Assembly: GCA_021793055.1 (NCBI GenBank)
Contig: JAJYTL010000199.1
Coordinates: forward strand, 1-6,218
Length of the DNA stretch: 6,218 nt
Reading direction: 5' to 3'
From: Pseudomonadota bacterium
GTDB taxonomy: Bacteria; Pseudomonadota; Alphaproteobacteria; Ferrovibrionales; Ferrovibrionaceae
Shown here: piece by piece, positions 1 through 5,139 of the stretch
Layout: every line of letters starts with the position of its first letter
How positions within the stretch are numbered: the first letter of the stretch is position 1
The notes under the pieces: generated by a model
Seen by the model: the letters and a program-made list of their open reading frames with translations, nothing else
What the model was told of the DNA's origin: nothing
Database searches by the model: none
Made by a program: the position numbers and the translations under genes

Positions 1-1379
1 ACCGGCGGCCGTAAACCGCTCCGGGCGAGCTCGGCGAACAGCGCGGCCTTGACCCGCGCGAGGCCGGACGACGTCGCCGCCTCGCAACGCGCCACCAGAA
101 CCGCCTGGGTATTTGAAGCGCGCAAGAGCCACCAGCCGTCCGGCGTCGTGACCCGCACGCCATCGATGGCGAGGATATCCCGGCCCGCCGCCTCGAGCCG
201 GGCGCGCACCTCCCGCACCACCTCAAACTTCCGCTCTTCCGGACAGTCGAAGCGGATCTCCGGTGTGTTCGCCATCTTCGGCAGGCGGTCATAAAGAGCG
301 GCCAGGCTTTGCCGCTCGCGACCCAGCCAACCGAGCAGGCGGACCGCGGCGTAGAGCGCGTCGTCGTAGCCGTAATAACGGTCGGCAAAAAAGATGTGGC
401 CGCTCATCTCGCCGGCGAGCGGGCTGTTCTCCTCCGCCATCCTGCTCTTGATCAGGGAATGGCCGCTTTTGGAGATGACAGGCCGGCCGCCGAGGCGGGC
501 GATTTCGTCGAACAGCACCTGGCTCGCCTTGACGTCGGCGATGATCGGGGCGCCGGGCCGGGCGGCGAGCACTTCCCGCGCGAGAAGCGCCAGCAACTGA
601 TCGCCCCAGACGATCCGCCCCCTGCCGTCGATGACCCCGATGCGATCGCCATCGCCATCGAAAGCAATGCCGAGATCGCAGCCCTCCCGGCGTACCGCCT
701 CCTGCAATTGCAAGAGGTTCTCCGCCACCGTCGGATCCGGATGGTGTGCCGGAAAGGTGCCGTCGATGCCGTCGTTCAACAGAAGATGGCGTCCGGGAAG
801 CGTCGCGACGAGTTGCCTCAGCACCGACCCCGTCGCGCCGTTGCCGGCATCCCAGGCGACGGCGAGCGGTCGAGCGCCGTCGTAGTCCCTGACCAGGCGT
901 CGAACGTAGTCCGTTTCGATCGCGATCGTTCGCACGGCGCCGGCGCCGCTCGCGAAGTCGCCGCGCGCGGCCCGCGCGCCGAGCGCCTGGATCTCGGCAC
1001 CGAAGACCGGCTTACCCTGCAGCATCATCTTGAAGCCGTTATGGCTCGGCGGATTGTGCGAGCCGGTGACCATGACGCCGCCGCCGAGGCCGAGATGGTA
1101 GGTCGCGAAATAGAGCATCGGCGTCGGGCCGCGGCCGACGCGGACGACGTCGCTTCCCGCTTCCTTCAGGCCTTGAATAAGCGCCACTTCCAGCGCCGGC
1201 GACGAAATACGACCGTCATAGCCGACCGCCACCGTGCCGACGCCCGCGGCCAGGGCATGGCTGCCGAAAGCGCGCCCAAGCGCCTGCGCATCCGCCGCGC
1301 CGAGCGTTTCGCCGACCACCCCGCGGACATCGTACTCGCGGAGAACGCTCGCGTGAAAACGATGCCCTGCGGTCGTCAC
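1..1379 (-). CDS. algC: Phosphomannomutase/phosphoglucomutase (AlgC/ManB type), 3' end cut by window edge
   Basis: Alpha-D-phosphohexomutase that interconverts the 6- and 1-phosphates of mannose and glucose in the cytoplasm, feeding GDP-mannose and UDP-glucose synthesis. I translated 459 codons and saw no stop before the edge. Pseudomonas AlgC is 463 residues, so only a few codons are probably missing. All four active-site loops are present: TGSHNP with the phosphoserine at Ser107, the metal loop DGDGDR at 241-246 (Asp241, 243, 245), the sugar-specificity loop GEMSGH at 323-328, and the phosphate-binding RASNT at 420-424. The N-terminal REYDVRGVVG (14-23) is also typical. The GTG start shares GTGA with the ugd stop and no upstream ATG fits. 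The Shine-Dalgarno is weak, consistent with translational coupling. The symbol is by family resemblance; manB or pgm could equally be used, since sequence alone does not settle substrate preference. Confidence 0.95.
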   Translation of the reverse strand, partial: MTTAGHRFHASVLREYDVRGVVGETLGAADAQALGRAFGSHALAAGVGTVAVGYDGRISSPALEVALIQGLKEAGSDVVRVGRGPTPMLYFATYHLGLGGGVMVTGSHNPPSHNGFKMMLQGKPVFGAEIQALGARAARGDFASGAGAVRTIAIETDYVRRLVRDYDGARPLAVAWDAGNGATGSVLRQLVATLPGRHLLLNDGIDGTFPAHHPDPTVAENLLQLQEAVRREGCDLGIAFDGDGDRIGVIDGRGRIVWGDQLLALLAREVLAARPGAPIIADVKASQVLFDEIARLGGRPVISKSGHSLIKSRMAEENSPLAGEMSGHIFFADRYYGYDDALYAAVRLLGWLGRERQSLAALYDRLPKMANTPEIRFDCPEERKFEVVREVRARLEAAGRDILAIDGVRVTTPDGWWLLRASNTQAVLVARCEAATSSGLARVKAALFAELARSGLRPP

Positions 1380-2701
1380 GCGTCTTGCCGCGTGGCGACC
1401 GGCCGGCCGACGCAATGGTAGCTGAACCCGGCTGCCGCCATCTCGTCGGGCTCGTAGATATTGCGAAGATCGACCATCAAGGGCTGGCGCAGAAGCGCCT
1501 TGGCGCGATTAAGATCGAGAGCGCGGAACTGGTTCCATTCGGTCAGGATGATCAGCGCCGCCGCCCCATCCATCGCGTCATAGGCATCCCGGCACCAGGT
1601 GACGTCGGTGAAATGCGCCTTGGCCTCGGTCATGCCGTGGGGATCGTAGGCGCGAATCCGCGCCCCCGCCGCCTGCAAGGCCGGCAGGATGGCGAGGCTC
1701 GGGCTTTCCCGCATGTCGTCTGTGTTGGGCTTGAAGGTGACGCCAAGCACGGCGAGCGTCAGACCCGCGACCGAGCCCCCGGCCGCCGCAACGATCTTCT
1801 CCACCATGGCTCGCTTGCGCGCCTCGTTGCCCGCCACCACCGTCTCAACGATGTTTATCGGCGCGCCGGCGCGCCGCGCCGCGCTCGCCAATGCCCGCGT
1901 GTCCTTCGGGAAACAGGAGCCGCCGTAACCCGGTCCGGGGTGCAGGAACTTGTTGCCGATGCGCCGGTCGAGCCCCATGCCGCGGGCGACGTGATGCACG
2001 TCGGCGCCGACCTTTTCGCACAGGTTGGCGATCTCGTTGATGAAGGTGACCTTGGTGGCGAGAAAGGCGTTGGCCGCGTATTTGATGAGCTCAGCGGTCT
2101 CCAGCGAGGTGAAGAGCACCGGCGTCTCGATGAGGAAGAGCGGCCGGTAGAGCTCGCGCAGAATATCCCGCGCCCGCTGGGTTTCGCAGCCGACAATGAC
2201 CCGGTCGGGGCGCATGAAGTCTTCGATCGCCGCACCCTCGCGCAGAAACTCCGGATTCGAGGCGATATCGCAAGCCAGATCGGGGCGAACCCCGGCGAGC
2301 AGGCGTTTGACGTCCCGCCCGGTCCCGACCGGGACCGTGGATTTGGTCACGATCAGGGTCGGCCGCACCAGCGCCGCCGCCACCTCGCGCACGGCGGCGA
2401 AGAGGAAGCTCAGGTCGGCTTCGCCGTCACCGCGACGCGACGGCGTTCCGACGGCGAGGAAGATCGCGTCCGCGTCGCGTACCGATTCCGCCAGATCGGT
2501 CGAGAAGCGCAGCCGGCCCGCCTCAACGTTGCTCGCGATCAGCGCCGCCAAACCGGGCTCGTAGATCGGCACCTTACCGCCGTCGAGCGCGGCGATCCGG
2601 CCATGATCCTTGTCGACGCAAACCACCCGGTGGCCAAATTCGGAAAAGCAGGCGCCGGATACCAAGCCGACGTAGCCGGAACCGATCATCGCGACGTCCA
2701 T
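1376..2701 (-). CDS. ugd: UDP-glucose 6-dehydrogenase
   Basis: Cytoplasmic NAD-dependent enzyme that oxidises UDP-glucose twice to UDP-glucuronate, a precursor for acidic polysaccharides and LPS sugars. It is 441 residues, the usual length. The N-terminal Rossmann domain carries GSGYVG at 7-12 with Asp30 at the end of the second strand, followed by STVPVGT (121-127) and NPEFLREG (149-156). The central helical domain supplies Lys208 and Asn212. The catalytic cysteine is Cys263 in GPGYGGSCFPKD (256-267), with Asp267. The C-terminal UDP-binding domain begins near 312 and has GVTFKPNTDDMRES (320-333). By position these match the catalytic residues known from Streptococcus UDPGDH. The ATG start is preceded by AGGG with 5-base spacing, and that site overlaps the galU stop. 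The next gene starts inside this gene's stop codon. No disruption is seen. Confidence 0.97.
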   Translation of the reverse strand: MDVAMIGSGYVGLVSGACFSEFGHRVVCVDKDHGRIAALDGGKVPIYEPGLAALIASNVEAGRLRFSTDLAESVRDADAIFLAVGTPSRRGDGEADLSFLFAAVREVAAALVRPTLIVTKSTVPVGTGRDVKRLLAGVRPDLACDIASNPEFLREGAAIEDFMRPDRVIVGCETQRARDILRELYRPLFLIETPVLFTSLETAELIKYAANAFLATKVTFINEIANLCEKVGADVHHVARGMGLDRRIGNKFLHPGPGYGGSCFPKDTRALASAARRAGAPINIVETVVAGNEARKRAMVEKIVAAAGGSVAGLTLAVLGVTFKPNTDDMRESPSLAILPALQAAGARIRAYDPHGMTEAKAHFTDVTWCRDAYDAMDGAAALIILTEWNQFRALDLNRAKALLRQPLMVDLRNIYEPDEMAAAGFSYHCVGRPVATRQDA

Positions 2702-2706
2702 GTCGA

Positions 2707-2711
2707 CCCTA
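2707..2711 (-). promoter_or_regulatory. Ribosome binding site of ugd, overlapping the galU stop codon
   Basis: The minus strand reads TAGGG and then TCGAC before the ugd ATG. The TAG is the galU stop, so ribosomes terminating on galU cover the ugd start site. This favours coupled translation. Confidence 0.65.
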
Positions 2712-3587
2712 CAAGTTGCGGCTCAGGTCGCGGAGATAGGGGCGCAGCTTCTCGCCAAGCGCCTCGTGCTCCAACGCGAAGGCAATATTGGCCTCGATAA
2801 AGCCGATCTTGCTGCCGCAGTCGAAGCGCCGGCCGCGAAAACGGAAGCCGTGAAACGGCGCGCCGCCGATCAGCTTGGCCAGCGCGTCGGTGAGCTGGAT
2901 TTCGCCGCCGGTGCCAAAATGCCCCTGGCCGAGATGCGCGAACACTTCTGGCTGCAGAATGTAGCGGCCGATGACCGAGAGCGTCGAGGGCGCGACTTCG
3001 GGATCGGGCTTCTCCACCAGACCGGTCACCTCGACCACCTCGCCATCCTCGCGGCCGATCTTGAGGACGCCGTAATTCCGCGTCTCCGTGCGCGGCACGT
3101 CCATCACCGCCACCATATTGCCGCCGAGATCTGCATAACGATCGAGCATCTGTTTGAGGCTCGGCGGCTCGCCGAGGATCAGGTCGTCGGCGAGCAGCAC
3201 CGCAAAGGGCTCGTCGCCGATCAGATTTCGCGCGCACCAGACGGCATGGCCGAGACCCAAAGGATCCTGCTGGCGCGTGTAGGCGACCTGCCCCGCTTCG
3301 GGCAACCAGTGGTTGATCGCATCGATCAGATCGTGGCGCTTACGCGCGCGCAGCATGTCGGCGAGCTCAAAGGAATTGTCGAAATGATCCTCGATCGCCG
3401 TCTTTCCGCGGCCGGTGACGAAGATGAACTGCTCGATGCCGGCCGCCTGGGCCTCTTCCACGGCATACTGGATCAGCGGCTTGTCGACAATCGGCAACAT
3501 CTCCTTCGGCATTGATTTGGTCGCCGGAAGAAATCGCGTCCCAAGGCCGCCGACGGGAAATACCGCCTTGCGAACAGGTCTAGGCAC
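2709..3587 (-). CDS. galU: UTP-glucose-1-phosphate uridylyltransferase
   Basis: Makes UDP-glucose and pyrophosphate from UTP and glucose-1-phosphate in the cytoplasm. It is the step between the mutase and the dehydrogenase encoded downstream. It has 292 residues, normal for bacterial GalU. The nucleotide-binding signature GGLGTRFLPATKSMPKEM lies at 13-30. QQDPLGLGHAV (106-116), ADD (133-135), VEKP (191-194), GGEIQLTDA (227-235) and FDCGSK (255-260, where many homologues have YDCGSK) follow in family order. The start is a GTG, chosen because AAGGTGG lies just upstream with the AAGG core 6 bases from it, and the N-terminus then aligns with the family. No ATG lies near. It is the first gene of the leftward unit, 7 bases ahead of ugd, so the promoter should lie in the divergent region to its right. 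Confidence 0.97.
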   Translation of the reverse strand: MPRPVRKAVFPVGGLGTRFLPATKSMPKEMLPIVDKPLIQYAVEEAQAAGIEQFIFVTGRGKTAIEDHFDNSFELADMLRARKRHDLIDAINHWLPEAGQVAYTRQQDPLGLGHAVWCARNLIGDEPFAVLLADDLILGEPPSLKQMLDRYADLGGNMVAVMDVPRTETRNYGVLKIGREDGEVVEVTGLVEKPDPEVAPSTLSVIGRYILQPEVFAHLGQGHFGTGGEIQLTDALAKLIGGAPFHGFRFRGRRFDCGSKIGFIEANIAFALEHEALGEKLRPYLRDLSRNL

Positions 3588-3590
3588 TAT

Positions 3591-3597
3591 CCACCTT
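3591..3597 (-). promoter_or_regulatory. Ribosome binding site of galU (decides the GTG start)
   Basis: The minus strand reads AAGGTGG, with 6 bases between the AAGG core and the GTG at 3587. This supports the GTG as the true start of galU in the absence of a nearby ATG. Confidence 0.75.
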
Positions 3598-3601
3598 CTA
3601 C

Positions 3602-3624
3602 TTGAAGTTTCTTAAGAACTCCAA
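3602..3624 (-). promoter_or_regulatory. Hairpin or operator in the galU leader, next to the ribosome binding site
   Basis: On the minus strand TTGGAGTT and AACTTCAA flank a 7-base centre CTTAAGA. As RNA they form eight consecutive pairs, one of them G-U, ending 5 bases before the AAGGTGG site. The centre also contains the perfect 10-base DNA palindrome TTCTTAAGAA (3609-3618). It could be a leader stem that affects galU translation or a binding site for a dimeric regulator. The sequence cannot distinguish these. Confidence 0.45.
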
Positions 3625-3640
3625 TCCTCTGCCTGTTGTT

Positions 3641-3666
3641 TTGCCACGATGTGGCATGCCAGGCAA
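3641..3666. repeat. Overlapping palindromes, possible operator
   Basis: TGCCAC (3642-3647) and GTGGCA (3651-3656) form a perfect inverted repeat around GAT. The second arm overlaps the perfect 10-base palindrome TGGCATGCCA (3652-3661), and TTGCC (3641-3645) with GGCAA (3662-3666) closes the whole block. Such dense symmetry between divergent genes is typical of regulator binding sites. I do not recognise a specific regulator. Confidence 0.4.
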
Positions 3667-3678
3667 GGATATTGCCGA

Positions 3679-3774
3679 CCGCGTCGCAAGCGGACGCGGC
3701 GGCGACCCGGCCCCGGTCGCGGAAACGCGCCGACCGCAGCCCCGCAGGGGGCCCGACTTCCGGCCAAGGCCGGA
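3679..3774. repeat. Cluster of GC-rich inverted repeats (potential RNA stem-loops)
   Basis: Several perfect inverted repeats lie in tandem. CCGCGTC/GACGCGG (3679-3685 and 3693-3699) has a 7-base loop. GCGACC/GGTCGC (3702-3707 and 3715-3720) has a 7-base loop. An alternative stem pairs GGTCGCG at 3715-3721 with CGC and GACC at 3726-3735, around a GAAA loop and a 3-base bulge. TCCGGCC/GGCCGGA (3759-3765 and 3768-3774) has almost no loop. GC-rich DNA yields such stems easily, so their function is uncertain. Confidence 0.4.
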
Positions 3775-3789
3775 GGCGCAGACCGAAGC

Positions 3790-3846
3790 GATTATTTTCT
3801 CCATAGTCTACTTTAAAACCCTTTTTTAACTCTGTTTTCTTTTACT
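3790..3846. promoter_or_regulatory. AT-rich segment, probable promoter neighbourhood
   Basis: This is the longest AT-rich stretch of the window, with T-runs and the symmetric TTAAAA (3813-3818)/TTTTAA (3824-3829). It lies upstream of the DUF2336 leader, where a promoter or protein-binding region would be expected. No box pair with good match and spacing could be fixed, so the call rests on composition and place. Confidence 0.3.
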
Positions 3847-3901
3847 GGCCCCTGCGGTAAACTGGTTCAAAGTTGGTGCCCGTCGTCAGGGGAGCGGGGT
3901 C

Positions 3902-3963
3902 AAAGCTTTCGTCACGGCATCCGGCTTGTGGACGGTTGCCGACACGATGGCGAGAAAGCTTTC
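3902..3963 (+). repeat. Pair of palindromic AAAGCTTTC repeats in the DUF2336 leader
   Basis: AAAGCTTTC occurs at 3902-3910 and again at 3955-3963, 53 bases apart, about five turns of B-DNA. The first has an 8-base palindromic core; the second is a perfect 10-base palindrome, GAAAGCTTTC (3954-3963). I saw no other copy in the window. Because the unit is self-complementary, the two copies could also pair in RNA as a 9-base-pair stem (3902-3910 with 3954-3962). That stem would lie upstream of the ribosome binding site at 3990. An operator pair or a leader stem are both possible. Confidence 0.45.
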
Positions 3964-4006
3964 CGACCTCGAAGACACGACGGCGCGGCAGGGGGTGCCT
4001 CGATGA
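3947..4006 (+). other. Possible 19-codon upstream reading frame overlapping the DUF2336 start
   Basis: An ATG opens a frame reading MARKLSDLEDTTARQGVPR, whose TGA stop overlaps the DUF2336 ATG as ATGA, the same junction used between DUF2336 and the kinase. There is no clear ribosome binding site before it and I recognise no family. It may be a leader peptide for translational coupling or a chance frame. Confidence 0.2.
3990..3995 (+). promoter_or_regulatory. Ribosome binding site of the DUF2336 gene (decides the start at 4003)
   Basis: AGGGGG lies 7 bases before the ATG at 4003. No comparable site precedes the in-frame GTG at 3928, so the shorter 378-residue protein is preferred. Confidence 0.75.
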
Positions 4007-5139
4007 CCGGACTTGGAGCGGACCCGGCCCAAGAATTGCTCAACCTGGCGCGCGAGCGCGCGCTGGAAAGCCGCACGCGGCTGTTCGAGAACATGACCGA
4101 CCTCTTCCTGTCGCCCGAAAATCGCCTGACCGACCGCGAGCGGGCCATGATGGAGGGCATTCTCGGCAAGCTGCTGCACGATCTGGAGATGACCGTGCGC
4201 CGCAACCTCGCCGAACGGCTGGCGAAGGAAGACGCGCCGCGCGAGCTTGTCCGCCTTCTCGCCAACGACAGCATCGAGGTGGCCCAGCCCCTGCTTCGCC
4301 ACAGCCGCCTCCTGCACGACCAGGACTTGATCGAGATCGTCCGTCATCGCAGCCACGAACACCGGCTGGCGGTGGCGGCGCGGGCCGGCCTCTCGGCCGC
4401 CGTTTCCGACGCGCTGGTGCAATACGGCGACGAGGCGGTGATCGAGGTGCTGATCAACAACAAGGACGCGGCGATATCGCAACAGGCGCTCGCCTATCTG
4501 GTGGCCGAATCACGTCGCGTCGATCGCTTTCAGGAGCCGCTCTTGCGCCGCGGCGATCTGCCGCCGGTCCTCGCCCACCGCATGTTCTGGTGGGTCTCGG
4601 CCGGCCTCCGTCAGGCCATCCTGACCAAGTTCCAGCTCCCCCTCGAACTGGTCGACGAGGCGATCAGGGAGACCACGCGCACAGTCTTGGACGCTTCCGA
4701 TTCCGAGGCTCAGACGCTCAGCCGCTCGCTTGCCCGGCGCGGCCGGCTCAGCGAGGACTTCGTGGTGCAGAACCTGCGCCGCGGCTTCGTCAGCGCGGCG
4801 CTTTCCGGTCTCGCCGAGCTTTGCGGCATCGATCTCGTGACGGTGCAACGAATCGTCTTCGACCCGGGCGGCGAAGCCTTGGCGGCGGCTTGCAAGGCGG
4901 CGTGCTTTACGCGCGCCGGCTACAGCGCGATCTTTCTTCTCAGTCGGGAATCCCAGGATCAAGAGGTCACTGTGCCGACCGAGCGGCTGCAGGAACTTCT
5001 CAGACTCTTCGATCGCATTACTTCACAACAAGCGAAATCTGTGCTTCGCTTCTGGGCGCGCGAAGACGACTATCAGGCTGCCGTCGCGGCCCTAGAGCAA
5101 AATCCCGGCAACCCGGCCGAAAAGCGTACGAGCCTATGA
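4003..5139 (+). CDS. DUF2336 family protein, function unknown
   Basis: A 378-residue, predominantly helical protein of the alphaproteobacterial DUF2336 family, whose biochemical role I do not know. The family core is clear: LFENMTDLFLSPENRLTDRE (27-46), HDLEMTVRRNLAERLA (59-74), APRELVRLLANDSIEVAQPL (78-97), then RVDRFQEPLLRR (172-183) and LAHRMFWWVSAGLRQ (190-204). Repeating helical pairs, such as ELVRLLAND, AVIEVLINN and QQALAYLVAE, resemble HEAT-like repeats, suggesting a protein-interaction scaffold (inference). There is no signal peptide, membrane segment or obvious catalytic motif. I chose the ATG at 4003 because AGGGGG lies 7 bases upstream and the protein then begins like its relatives. 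A GTG at 3928 would add 25 low-complexity, basic residues. Its stop overlaps the start of the sensor kinase (ATGA), so the two are probably co-translated and may act in one signalling pathway. Confidence 0.9.
   Translation: MTGLGADPAQELLNLARERALESRTRLFENMTDLFLSPENRLTDRERAMMEGILGKLLHDLEMTVRRNLAERLAKEDAPRELVRLLANDSIEVAQPLLRHSRLLHDQDLIEIVRHRSHEHRLAVAARAGLSAAVSDALVQYGDEAVIEVLINNKDAAISQQALAYLVAESRRVDRFQEPLLRRGDLPPVLAHRMFWWVSAGLRQAILTKFQLPLELVDEAIRETTRTVLDASDSEAQTLSRSLARRGRLSEDFVVQNLRRGFVSAALSGLAELCGIDLVTVQRIVFDPGGEALAAACKAACFTRAGYSAIFLLSRESQDQEVTVPTERLQELLRLFDRITSQQAKSVLRFWAREDDYQAAVAALEQNPGNPAEKRTSL

Larger units (their letters stand above)
3588..4002. other. Divergent intergenic control region (415 bases)
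   Basis: This stretch separates the start of galU (leftward) from the start of the DUF2336 gene (rightward), so promoters and leaders for both units must be here or within the neighbouring genes. Base composition changes along it: mixed near galU, very GC-rich with hairpins at 3679-3774, AT-rich at 3790-3846, then mixed again. Reading frames through it do not resemble any protein I recognise. I could not find a sigma-70 promoter with good -35 and -10 boxes at proper spacing on either strand, so no promoter is called. Confidence 0.85.

Noticed and set aside
309..1421. Open frame of 370 codons on the plus strand
   Set aside because: It lies antisense to the mutase, whose active-site loops are intact, and its protein is Arg/Ala/Asp-rich with no family resemblance. 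Long antisense frames are common in GC-rich genes.
1385..2800. Open frame of 471 codons on the plus strand
   Set aside because: Antisense to ugd, which has every catalytic motif. The product looks like random GC-rich coding, and the frame even crosses into galU.
2700..3515. Open frame of 271 codons on the plus strand
   Set aside because: Antisense shadow of galU with no recognisable domain.
3641..3666. Sigma-54 promoter suggested by TGGCA and TTGC elements
   Set aside because: The GG and GC doublets do not fall at the required -24/-12 spacing on either strand.
3759..3774. Intrinsic terminator at the TCCGGCC/GGCCGGA stem
   Set aside because: The loop is too short and no T-run follows directly on either strand. 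Both flanking units also point away from it, so a terminator is not expected.
3598..3829. Frames of 75 (plus) and 68 (minus) codons in the intergenic region
   Set aside because: They run through hairpins and T-rich DNA, have no good ribosome binding site, and resemble no protein I know.
3813..3829. CtrA-like site TTAA...TTAAC
   Set aside because: The half-sites are separated by 9 bases, not the 7 of the CtrA consensus.
3928..4002. GTG at 3928 as start of the DUF2336 protein
   Set aside because: It has no good ribosome binding site and adds an Arg/His/Gly-rich extension absent from the family. The ATG at 4003 has AGGGGG at ideal spacing.
3886..4962. Open frames of 198 and 150 codons on the minus strand
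   Set aside because: Both are antisense to the DUF2336 gene and have compositions typical of shadow frames.
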